A stretch of DNA of 5,348 nt, taken from NCBI GenBank assembly GCA_016209155.1, contig JACQWU010000287.1, positions 4,333 to 9,680 of the forward strand. Reading direction: 5' to 3'. Below are positions 1 to 5,063 of this stretch, one piece after another. The position numbers were made by a program, and so were the translations under genes. Below the pieces are notes generated by a model that worked only from the letters and a program-made list of their open reading frames with translations, ran no database searches and was not told the origin of the DNA. Each line of letters opens with the position of its first letter. The stretch's first letter is position 1. This DNA is from Candidatus Desantisiibacteriota bacterium (GTDB lineage Bacteria; JACRDZ01).

Positions 1-919
1 ACTCTATATGGATAACGGCGCGCTTGCACGCGCGGAAGCAACAAAAGAATTTATGAGCCGGATCGGAGTTGAAATCAAAACTCACGAGCCGGACAGCCCC
101 GAAGATACAGGAAAAATAGAAGTTAGGTGGAAAACACTTTGGTCAAACTTTGAACTGCCTGAATTTATAATGGATCCTCGCTGGGAAGACAGAGAATACA
201 CGTTGTCAGATTTACATCAACGGTTACTAAATTACACACATCAATACAATCAAAAAGCTCATCCTACTAATATTAAAATTTCAAAAGAGCAATCATGGCT
301 TAGGGTAATGCAGTCCGGTGGAGTTATAGACATAGATCAAGATGTATTTGATACAGTATTCAGACGTCTGAAGCGATATGTAGGACGTGATGGCATTGTT
401 AGCATTGATACCTACAAGTATTTTGTCAAAGGTCTATATGACACCTGGGTATACATCTACCAGGGCGTCTTTGACGGCCGGATAGTAGCCGAAGATATCC
501 TATCTCATAAACGATACGAAGCGGAAATATACGTAACCCCCGGACTTGATGAAATTAAATCCGACAAAAAATTAGCATCTGAAATTATACGCGAAGAATC
601 AGAAGAAATAAAAAAACAATTTTCCCCAGGTCAGTTTAAAGGCATCTACGAAGTAACCAATCAAGCTCAAAACCTAATACCCATGCCCATCAGAACAAAA
701 GAAACAAAAGAAGTACCGGATCCGTTTGATGTAGATGCATTTCCATCGCTCACGGAAGCGATGAAAGAATTACACGAAATTGTAGGAATCTCAATTTCAC
801 AGGAACAAAGAGAAATAATAGAAAATTTAATCAAAAAAAATGGCTGCAAAAAAGCATACGTAACCGACTTTGCTCTTGAACTAAGAGCAAGTCTCGAGGA
901 AAAAAGAGTCGCATTGTAA
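1..919 (+). CDS. muA: Mu-type DDE transposase, C-terminal part (5' end outside window)
   Basis: The reading frame is open from base 2 (Leu-Tyr before the first Met), so the ATG at 8 is internal and the gene continues upstream. Numbering from that Met, Asp2 in the YMDNG motif fits the second catalytic Asp of an RNase H-like integrase fold. Glu38 in TGKIE fits the catalytic Glu, giving the classic D-35-E spacing. Residues about 110-175 (FRRLKRYVGRDGIVSI, then YDTWVYIYQ) match the beta-barrel domain that follows the catalytic core in MuA. The remaining charged tail, ending with helices at about 255-300, sits where MuA binds its ATPase and ClpX; that role is inferred. The protein would cut and join phage ends during transposition. 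The ATPase gene follows after 48 nt. A TnsB-like transposase is the alternative, but downstream gam, gemA and mor favour a Mu-like phage. Confidence 0.88.
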   Translation, partial: LYMDNGALARAEATKEFMSRIGVEIKTHEPDSPEDTGKIEVRWKTLWSNFELPEFIMDPRWEDREYTLSDLHQRLLNYTHQYNQKAHPTNIKISKEQSWLRVMQSGGVIDIDQDVFDTVFRRLKRYVGRDGIVSIDTYKYFVKGLYDTWVYIYQGVFDGRIVAEDILSHKRYEAEIYVTPGLDEIKSDKKLASEIIREESEEIKKQFSPGQFKGIYEVTNQAQNLIPMPIRTKETKEVPDPFDVDAFPSLTEAMKELHEIVGISISQEQREIIENLIKKNGCKKAYVTDFALELRASLEEKRVAL

Positions 920-926
920 TTGTACT

Positions 927-950
927 TGTAGGGGCAGGTCTTGGCCTGCC
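927..950 (+). repeat. GC-rich palindromic repeat, copy 1 (TGTAGGGGCAGGTCT family)
   Basis: GGCAGG (933-938) pairs with CCTGCC (945-950) around the loop TCTTGG. The first 15 nt, TGTAGGGGCAGGTCT (927-941), recur exactly at 4371-4385. The hairpin fills most of the gap between transposase and ATPase genes and ends 5 nt before the AAGGAGG ribosome site. There is no T-run, so it is not a standard terminator. It resembles dispersed REP-like palindromes of bacterial chromosomes. Confidence 0.75.
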
Positions 951-955
951 ATTAA

Positions 956-964
956 AAGGAGGAG
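956..964 (+). promoter_or_regulatory. Strong Shine-Dalgarno of the ATPase gene
   Basis: AAGGAGGAG lies directly after the palindrome and just upstream of the ATG at 968. It fixes the start of the ATPase gene and shows that the gene is translated independently of the transposase gene. Confidence 0.8.
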
Positions 965-967
965 ATT

Positions 968-1918
968 ATGACAAAATTAGAAGTATTAGCAGAATACGGC
1001 TTCAAACGTGATCCGTTTAAAGCACTTGTTATGGAGACAGCCGATTTTACACGTGTTAAACGCATACTATCGCTCGCAATTGAATCAAAAGCAATGATAT
1101 CAATTATTGCAGACAGAGGATTTGGCAAAAGTGATGCATTGGAGCTGGCAATAAAAGACAAGGATTATTCTATTGTGAGGGTAACACCTAATGATAAAGA
1201 AGAAATTAAAGTTGGGGATATCGAACAAGAAATAATTCTTAAATTATCTCAAGAAAGTGTAAAAAGAACCAGAGTGATCAGAACGCATCAGGTACGTCGA
1301 TTGCTTGGAGAAGAATCAAGACAACGTCCAGTTATAATTATAATAGAGGAAGCCCATCGCATTAAAGGACAAACATTGAGATCCCTAAAGACAATGAGAG
1401 AAATGGAGTGGATGGGAATCCGCCCGCTCGCAACGATAGTAATGATAGGGCAATACGATCCAATGCGAAAACGTGGAGTTGAGGAAGTAGACCTACGTAC
1501 AGATACATTTTTCATGAAAGGTTTAACATCTCATGAAATAAAAAAATACATTGATACAACAGTCGGAAATTTTTTTGAGCCGGATGCAATAAGCGCAATC
1601 GCAAAATTAAAAGAAGCAAGAAATTTTTTAGAACTCCAAAAAATATTAACTTCCGTGATGTCTTATGCCCTTGAAATTGGCAAGAAAAAAGTAACAACGA
1701 TGGAGGTTTTTGAGCTGTACGGCGGTGGATTAAAAGAACTATTAAAAATTACTAACAGCACTATAGGAGATATCTCCAAAGAAACCGGACTCCCGCGCTC
1801 AACAGTATCAATGAATATCAATAATCAACAAGGTACAATGTCAGATAAAACATTTAACAATGACAGACAAACAATTTCTGATATTTTAAAGAAAAAAATA
1901 GAAGAAAAGGTCGCATAA
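968..1918 (+). CDS. muB: MuB-type AAA+ ATPase, transposition target-DNA activator
   Basis: This 316-aa protein lies directly downstream of the transposase, as MuB does (Mu B is about 312 aa). The P-loop is ADRGFGKS at residues 48-55, with Ala in place of the usual first Gly. Walker B is VIIIIEEAH (122-130), with Glu-Glu rather than Asp-Glu. A sensor-1-like IGQ follows at 160-162. Family knowledge: MuB binds ATP, forms filaments on DNA, recruits target DNA to the transposome and gives target immunity. Residues about 263-286 (SKETGLPRSTVSMNIN) look like a helix-turn-helix of the Cro/cI type near the C-terminus, whereas in Mu B the helix-turn-helix domain is N-terminal. Here the protein enters the ATPase region almost at once. 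TnsC/IstB-like ATPases are the alternative. The start is fixed by AAGGAGG at 956. Confidence 0.85.
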   Translation: MTKLEVLAEYGFKRDPFKALVMETADFTRVKRILSLAIESKAMISIIADRGFGKSDALELAIKDKDYSIVRVTPNDKEEIKVGDIEQEIILKLSQESVKRTRVIRTHQVRRLLGEESRQRPVIIIIEEAHRIKGQTLRSLKTMREMEWMGIRPLATIVMIGQYDPMRKRGVEEVDLRTDTFFMKGLTSHEIKKYIDTTVGNFFEPDAISAIAKLKEARNFLELQKILTSVMSYALEIGKKKVTTMEVFELYGGGLKELLKITNSTIGDISKETGLPRSTVSMNINNQQGTMSDKTFNNDRQTISDILKKKIEEKVA

Positions 1919-1940
1919 CAATATAACTATATTAATGTAT

Positions 1941-1962
1941 GGGCGGCTCCCCGTGGCCGCCC
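1941..1962 (+). repeat. GC-rich hairpin between ATPase and next gene
   Basis: GGGCGGC (1941-1947) and GCCGCCC (1956-1962) form a perfect 7-bp stem with an 8-nt loop. It sits in an otherwise AT-rich 63-nt gap, 4-6 nt before the GGAG ribosome site of the next gene. No U-tract follows, so termination is not supported. It does not share a core with the TGTAGGGGCAGG copies. Confidence 0.7.
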
Positions 1963-1981
1963 CGTTAGGGAGAGACTAAAC

Positions 1982-2215
1982 ATGAAACACGAAAATGAAG
2001 ATATCCAAAATGCATTAATCAAATTAACCGATGCACTATGCTCCTGGGAAAGAGTAACAGGAATAGACTCAGTTTTAATACTACGCGATACCACTGGATT
2101 TAACTACAGGGCGATAAACGGCAAAACAGAAGAAGCTAATTCATGGATGTCTGATTTAGAATTATTATCGTTTTTATATCCAAATAATGAAGGAGGTTCC
2201 CATGAAACCAAATGA
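1982..2215 (+). CDS. Small hypothetical early protein (77 aa)
   Basis: I do not recognise this 77-aa protein. The start is supported by an AGGGAGAG ribosome site at 1967-1974. The N-terminal third (residues 3-25) reads as an amphipathic helix (NALIKLTDALCSWERVTG). A likely beta-strand pair follows (SVLILRDTTGFNYRAI, about 29-45) and then a short acidic helix. The protein is soluble, with no signal sequence, membrane segment or metal motif. Its 3' end overlaps the next gene by 14 nt, so the two are probably translationally coupled. The position between muB and gam is where Mu-like phages carry variable small semi-essential early genes. Function unknown. Confidence 0.7.
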   Translation: MKHENEDIQNALIKLTDALCSWERVTGIDSVLILRDTTGFNYRAINGKTEEANSWMSDLELLSFLYPNNEGGSHETK

Positions 2216-2381
2216 ATGCAAAATTTATAACGCAAACGAATGTTTTGGTTACGCCGAAGATTGCAAAGATTGTAAAGAAACATTATTTATAAAAAGGCTT
2301 AAAAATATATCAATCCGGATATATTTTAAAACCTATAAGTTTATTTACACAATAAGGAGAGCACTATGCGGAAAAAGATAA
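2202..2381 (+). CDS. Small Cys-containing basic protein (59 aa)
   Basis: The start is placed at 2202 because AAGGAGG at 2190-2196 lies at ideal spacing from that ATG; an earlier in-frame ATG at 2187 lies in front of this ribosome site. The N-terminal half holds four cysteines (C6, C14, C21, C24) in a C-x7-C-x6-C-x2-C pattern, ending CKDC, which could bind one zinc ion. The C-terminal half is basic and aromatic (residues 31-59, with IRIYFKTYKFIYTIRR). That region may be amphipathic, touching DNA or membrane, but is too charged for a clear transmembrane helix. A fifth Cys (C56) is near the end. The gene overlaps its neighbours by 14 and 16 nt, indicating tight coupling. No family recognised. 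Confidence 0.6.
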   Translation: MKPNECKIYNANECFGYAEDCKDCKETLFIKRLKNISIRIYFKTYKFIYTIRRALCGKR

Positions 2382-2851
2382 TCACATTTATCGAAGATAA
2401 TATTTTAAAAGTTTTTTTTGTAGGATTATTGTCTTTAGTCTGTGTCCAGGCCGGTATTTACCGCGGGCGTACACTTACATATGATAAGTTCGCCCCTGAG
2501 ATACTCGTAAAAGAACAAATAATTGTTGAATTTGAAGAAAAAGAAGAGCAATACATTCAAACAATTGAATCACTGAAAACGGAATTACAGCACTGGAAAC
2601 TTGTGAATGAAATTCTCACACTCGAAAGCTCAAAAAAACATGAAAAAGTTTGGGGCGATGGCGGTGATTCTTACGGAATCGCTCAGTTCAAAAAAACCAC
2701 ATTTTACGAGCTTGCAGAAAAATCCGGATTTTATGGAGCAAACTGGAAAAACGAAATGGATCAAATAATATTATTGTCCTGGGCACTTAGAAACGGTTAT
2801 GGTGATCACTGGTCATCATATGATAGAGCCAAAAAAAACATTGGAATGTAA
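2366..2851 (+). CDS. Membrane-anchored lysozyme/transglycosylase-like protein (161 aa)
   Basis: The N-terminus has a basic start (MRKK) and a hydrophobic segment at about 13-31 (ILKVFFVGLLSLVCVQAG), fitting a signal anchor with the rest outside the cytoplasmic membrane. Residues 46-80 are Glu/Lys-rich and predicted coiled coil. Residues 82-161 resemble the lysozyme-like (SLT/goose-type) fold. Glu87 in LTLESS is the candidate catalytic acid, DSYGIAQF (101-108) matches the conserved SYG(L/I)xQF motif, and TTFYELA, DQIILLSWAL and GYGDHWSSY follow in the expected order. The predicted activity is cleavage of peptidoglycan glycan strands in the periplasm. The domain is short (about 80 aa), so activity is uncertain. 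It overlaps the preceding gene by 16 nt and the next by 1 nt. The ribosome site AAGGAGA (2354-2360) supports this start. Position in the early rather than the late lysis region is odd. Confidence 0.65.
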   Translation: MRKKIITFIEDNILKVFFVGLLSLVCVQAGIYRGRTLTYDKFAPEILVKEQIIVEFEEKEEQYIQTIESLKTELQHWKLVNEILTLESSKKHEKVWGDGGDSYGIAQFKKTTFYELAEKSGFYGANWKNEMDQIILLSWALRNGYGDHWSSYDRAKKNIGM

Positions 2852-3027
2852 TGAATTTAACAAACGAAGAATTAAAAAAATTATATAACAAAAAACTAAT
2901 AGAACTAAGACGCAACGAACTTGCAGAAACAAAAGAATTTATCGTTAAACATAACTTCACCTCCATCGGTACTATATTAAACAAATTAAAAACCCGTGGA
3001 GATGTAAAAAACCGAGGAGAACATTAA
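2851..3027 (+). CDS. Small hypothetical protein (58 aa), coupled to the lysozyme-like gene
   Basis: The ATG at 2851 overlaps the upstream stop codon (TAATG), and its TAA ends directly before the ATG of gam at 3028. The gene thus exactly fills the 177-nt space. No strong Shine-Dalgarno is visible, so translation probably depends on reinitiation. The protein is highly charged: residues 3-30 form a likely long helix rich in Glu, Lys and Arg (LTNEELKKLYNKKL onward), and 31-50 (VKHNFTSIGTILNKLKTRG) could be a second helical unit resembling a helix-turn-helix half. Codon use matches the flanking genes. No family recognised. Exact tiling between two genes in the same operon is the main support. Confidence 0.6.
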   Translation: MNLTNEELKKLYNKKLIELRRNELAETKEFIVKHNFTSIGTILNKLKTRGDVKNRGEH

Positions 3028-3552
3028 ATGTCAACATTAATCGAAATTGAAAAGCAAACATGCAAATATGCAGAAATCAGATTACGTCTAAAGGAGGAAA
3101 TGACTATGACAGAAGCCCGTATCAACACAATTAAAAATGAAACTCTGCCAAAAATAAAAAAAGTGTTAACTCAAATGGTAGAAGCAGAATCACAACTTAA
3201 ATCTATGATGGAAGATTCAAAAGATTCATTTGACAAACCCCGTACATATATCTTCCATGGGATAAAGGTTGGGTTCCAAAAATTAAAAGGTAAAATTTTA
3301 TGGGATGATGACGACACAGTAATAAAACTGATCCGCAAACACTTCCCTGACAAAGCTGACACCATGATCCGCACTTTAGAAGTCCCAAACAAACAAGTAT
3401 TATCAGATTTACCCGTTCACGATCTAAAAAAAATAGGAGTAGTAGTAACTGAAACAAGTGATGAAATCATAATAAAATCAACAGACTCCGCCATCGACAA
3501 AATGATAAATGCATTAATGAAGGATTTAGAAAAAATCGAAGACGCCGCATAA
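3028..3552 (+). CDS. gam: Mu Gam-like host-nuclease inhibitor
   Basis: This 174-aa protein has the length of Mu Gam. Residues 1-65 are a long charged coiled-coil helix pair. These are followed by a compact domain with KPRTYIFHGIKVGFQK (70-85), WDDDDTVIKLIRKHFPD (92-108), IRTLEVPNKQVL (114-125) and LKKIGVVV (133-140), the pattern I associate with the Gam family of Mu-like phages. Family knowledge: Gam is a dimeric Ku-like protein that binds double-stranded DNA ends and blocks host exonucleases such as RecBCD. The start at 3028 has GAGGAG at 3014-3019. A second, stronger site (AAGGAGG, 3091-3097) lies before in-frame Met27 at 3106 and could give a 148-aa form. I prefer the long form because the N-terminal helix is a normal part of the family. 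Confidence 0.82.
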   Translation: MSTLIEIEKQTCKYAEIRLRLKEEMTMTEARINTIKNETLPKIKKVLTQMVEAESQLKSMMEDSKDSFDKPRTYIFHGIKVGFQKLKGKILWDDDDTVIKLIRKHFPDKADTMIRTLEVPNKQVLSDLPVHDLKKIGVVVTETSDEIIIKSTDSAIDKMINALMKDLEKIEDAA

Positions 3553-3563
3553 TAATAAATTTA

Positions 3564-3599
3564 ATTGTCAACTCATAGCAGCTGGTGAAAGTTGACAAT
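3564..3599 (+). repeat. 10-bp inverted repeat after gam
   Basis: ATTGTCAACT (3564-3573) and AGTTGACAAT (3590-3599) are perfect reverse complements separated by 16 nt. The loop contains the small palindrome CAGCTG. It could be an RNA hairpin, a dyad operator or the ends of a tiny mobile repeat. TTGACA at 3592-3597 resembles a -35 box, but no -10 box lies 16-18 nt downstream, so I do not call a promoter. Confidence 0.7.
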
Positions 3600-3608
3600 A
3601 AAAACCCT

Positions 3609-3635
3609 GTCATTCCCGCGCAGGCGGGAATCCAG
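3609..3635 (+). repeat. dRS3-like palindromic repeat
   Basis: ATTCCCGC (3612-3619) pairs with GCGGGAAT (3624-3631) around a 4-nt loop, flanked by TGTC and CCAG. The core fits ATTCCC-N8-GGGAAT, the neisserial dRS3 consensus as I remember it. Similar palindromes are dispersed in many other bacterial genomes, so no host is implied. It ends 9 nt before the AGGAGG site of the next gene. Confidence 0.72.
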
Positions 3636-3653
3636 TATTTAGGAGGAAAGTAA

Positions 3654-3965
3654 ATGACTACTGCTCAATTAACTCAAAACGAAATTTACAAAATTAAAAT
3701 ATCCGTTGACATCGCTGATAAACTCAACAAACTACACCTACAATGCCTCAATGATGCGACCTTACTTATTAACCAAGTTTCAATTATTACAGGCGTAGCC
3801 TTAGAGCTTGAAAAAAAAGTATCCGTTGAAAAAACAACGGAAATTTTAAATCAATTTAATCAGGGTAAATTTACCCCAGCAGAAATAGCTATTAACTTTG
3901 ATTTATCCCTATTAACAGTAGAAACAATAATCAATTATTTCACAAGAGGTACATATGCCAACTAA
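3654..3965 (+). CDS. Small helix-turn-helix-like protein (103 aa)
   Basis: The start is fixed by AGGAGG (3641-3646). Residues 5-58 are mostly helical (KIKISVDIADKLNKL and a hydrophobic stretch LLINQVSIITGVALEL). Residues about 61-97 contain a plausible helix-turn-helix, with KFTPAEIAINFDLSLLTVET forming two helices around a short turn. This suggests DNA binding, but I cannot assign a family. The gene overlaps the GemA-like gene by 11 nt, so both are probably made together. Its location between gam and gemA, behind a 101-nt gap containing two inverted repeats, makes it the first gene of a translational sub-block. It could be a regulator of that block or a structural adaptor; this is inference only. 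Confidence 0.62.
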   Translation: MTTAQLTQNEIYKIKISVDIADKLNKLHLQCLNDATLLINQVSIITGVALELEKKVSVEKTTEILNQFNQGKFTPAEIAINFDLSLLTVETIINYFTRGTYAN

Positions 3966-4365
3966 CCAAAGCCATAATAGACTATTATCCGCCATCTTTG
4001 CCGAAGCCAAATCCGCCTGCATAGATTCCGATTTATTGCGTAATTCAATCGCTCCAGCAATAATCAAAAAACGCATGTCCGCCGCAACAAACAGAGACTT
4101 ATTTATATTATTAACCCATCTTAAAACCAAAAATAATAAGCCCTGGAAAGAAAGCCTAAAACCTAAATTCGATTCCAGCCGCTCAGGATTAATCAAAGAA
4201 CTGGAATCAGTCGCGGATGCGCGATGGGGAGAAGGTTTTGAAAAATCCTTAAACGCATTCATTAATAGTAATAACAAAGATAACATACTAAAACACTATA
4301 AATTTCTAAATATAAGCACCCTAAAAGCAATAAAAAACCGCATAAAAGAATTAAATAATAAATAA
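3955..4365 (+). CDS. gemA: GemA-like protein (Mu gp16 / DUF1018 family)
   Basis: This 136-aa, all-helical, basic protein occupies the GemA position, downstream of gam and upstream of mor. The N-terminal helix (RLLSAIFAEAKSACID, 9-24), the central stretch with LFILLTHLK (49-57), and ARWGEGFEKSLNAFI (89-103) followed by a helical tail (121-134) match the layout I recall for the family, notably the WGEGFE/W-type motif. Family knowledge: Mu GemA is an early protein that changes host gene expression, reportedly through DNA supercoiling and gyrase-related effects; its mechanism is poorly known. The start follows AGAGGT (3945-3950) inside the preceding gene. Similarity is to the pattern, not to Mu GemA residue by residue, so the call is moderate. 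Confidence 0.62.
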   Translation: MPTNQSHNRLLSAIFAEAKSACIDSDLLRNSIAPAIIKKRMSAATNRDLFILLTHLKTKNNKPWKESLKPKFDSSRSGLIKELESVADARWGEGFEKSLNAFINSNNKDNILKHYKFLNISTLKAIKNRIKELNNK

Positions 4366-4370
4366 TTTAA

Positions 4371-4398
4371 TGTAGGGGCAGGTCTCGCGCCTGCCCTA
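4371..4398 (+). repeat. GC-rich palindromic repeat, copy 2 (TGTAGGGGCAGGTCT family)
   Basis: GGGCAGG (4376-4382) pairs with CCTGCCC (4390-4396) around a 7-nt loop; TA/TA can extend the stem across a bulged G. Bases 4371-4385 are identical to 927-941 and the copies diverge after that. It ends 6 nt before the AAGGAAGGA ribosome site of the next gene, the same placement as copy 1. No terminal T-run is present. Confidence 0.75.
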
Positions 4399-4416
4399 TT
4401 ATAAGGAAGGAATCCC

Positions 4417-4710
4417 ATGGAAATAATAGAAATGTCAGACAACAAAAACAACAGAACAAAATTTGAGGTTTTAGAACACTGGCTCCATCACAAACAATGC
4501 ATCTCCTGTCAGGGCAGAGGCGTTGTTATAATAATGTCACCTAATAAAGTTGCTCTACAACCAAATATGTCCCGCACGCAAGAGCATTGTCCGGTATGTC
4601 ATGGTACCGGCATAGTAAATTTGCAATCGATGAAGATTAACCATATCAATGAAAAAATAACCCCAAAAAACAATATCTTAAATTTAATAAAAAAAAATAA
4701 AAAAGAATAA
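4417..4710 (+). CDS. Small zinc-finger protein with two DnaJ-like CxxCxGxG motifs (97 aa)
   Basis: Two motifs, CISCQGRG (28-35) and CPVCHGTG (58-65), match the CxxCxGxG repeats of DnaJ zinc domains. Their four cysteines (C28, C31, C58, C61) would hold one zinc ion in a single hairpin-like module, with 26 residues between C31 and C58. There is no J domain and the rest is short: a charged N-terminus with a helix containing EVLEHWLHH, and a Lys/Asn-rich tail (75-97). The role is unknown; likely options are protein or nucleic-acid binding. Isolated half-DnaJ zinc modules are common in phage small proteins. The start follows AAGGAAGGA (4403-4411). The GC-rich palindrome lies just upstream and an AT-rich palindrome just downstream. 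Confidence 0.75.
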   Translation: MEIIEMSDNKNNRTKFEVLEHWLHHKQCISCQGRGVVIIMSPNKVALQPNMSRTQEHCPVCHGTGIVNLQSMKINHINEKITPKNNILNLIKKNKKE

Positions 4711-4732
4711 ACTACTATACATATATAGTAGT
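4711..4732 (+). repeat. AT-rich perfect palindrome before the mor-like gene
   Basis: ACTACTATA (4711-4719) and TATAGTAGT (4724-4732) are perfect 9-bp arms around CATA. It starts directly after the stop codon of the zinc-finger gene and ends 13 nt before the mor-like ATG. It could be an operator dyad or a weak hairpin. The + strand downstream lacks a T-run. Read on the - strand it is followed by a T-rich tract, but no - strand gene needs a terminator here. Confidence 0.7.
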
Positions 4733-4745
4733 ACGAAAGATACAA

Positions 4746-5063
4746 ATGAAACACACTAAAAAATTATTAGAAAATTTGCCAGGGGATCTCAAAGATATAG
4801 CGAGTTTAATAGGTATCGAAAACACCTTTAAACTTGTCCATTTCCGTGGCGGCAGCTATCTAATAATTCCAAAATGTGAAGGACTCATAAAAGAAATCCG
4901 CAATAATAAAATAAGAGAACTATATGATCAAGGTCTCCGCGTAAGAGACCTCTCCTGTCGTTTTAATCTTACCGACAGAACCATTATTTCCATCCTAAAA
5001 GAAACAAGCCAAAATATTCCACTCCCATTATTAGAGTTAATGGAAAAAAAAGGAGATATCTAA
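4746..5063 (+). CDS. mor: Mor-family transcription activator
   Basis: This 105-aa protein matches the Mor/C family pattern. LPGDLKDIASLIGIENTFKL (11-30) forms the N-terminal dimerisation helices, FRGGSYLIIPK (33-43) is the characteristic Gly-Gly turn and beta-strand, and RELYDQGLRVRDLSCRFNL (57-75) then TDRTIISILKE (76-86) form the C-terminal helix-turn-helix. Family knowledge: in Mu, Mor binds as a dimer upstream of the middle promoter and recruits RNA polymerase to switch on the gene for C and hence late genes. The ribosome site is weak (GAAAGA, 4735-4740), unlike the strong sites elsewhere, so Mor may be made at low level. An AT-rich palindrome sits just upstream. The stop codon overlaps the next start by one base. 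Confidence 0.82.
   Translation: MKHTKKLLENLPGDLKDIASLIGIENTFKLVHFRGGSYLIIPKCEGLIKEIRNNKIRELYDQGLRVRDLSCRFNLTDRTIISILKETSQNIPLPLLELMEKKGDI
5050..5055 (+). promoter_or_regulatory. Shine-Dalgarno of the thymidylate-synthase-like gene
   Basis: AAGGAG lies inside the end of the mor-like gene, 7 nt before the ATG at 5063. It fixes the start of the truncated last gene and shows it has its own ribosome site despite the one-base overlap. Confidence 0.7.

Noticed and set aside
8-919. The ATG at 8 as the true start of the transposase
   Set aside because: The frame is open to the window edge (Leu-Tyr before it), the ATG falls inside the second catalytic Asp motif, and there is no ribosome site.
927-950. 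GC-rich hairpins as intrinsic terminators
   Set aside because: None of the four GC-rich hairpins is followed by a T-run on the + strand, and each is followed closely by a strong ribosome site.
1-1918. Tn7-like transposon (TnsB plus TnsC) rather than a phage
   Set aside because: The downstream gam-, gemA- and mor-like genes are phage early functions and no TnsA, TnsD or TnsE is visible. The alternative is not fully excluded, because the upstream part is missing.
2187-2381. Start at 2187 for the Cys-containing protein
   Set aside because: That ATG lies in front of the AAGGAGG at 2190-2196, which is ideally spaced for the ATG at 2202.
3592-3620. TTGACA at 3592-3597 as the -35 box of a promoter for the 103-aa gene
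   Set aside because: No TATAAT-like box lies 16-18 nt downstream; that stretch is GC-rich palindrome. The TTGACA is fully explained as one arm of the inverted repeat.
3912-4286. 124-aa open frame on the - strand
   Set aside because: It lies antisense to the GemA-like gene, has no ribosome site or recognisable pattern, and all neighbours are on the + strand. The other - strand frames at 667-849, 952-1161, 1288-1515, 1512-1697, 2787-2984 and 3171-3457 are rejected for the same reasons.
927-4398. CRISPR array from the repeated palindromes
   Set aside because: The repeats are few, far apart, of different types and separated by genes; there is no regular repeat-spacer pattern.
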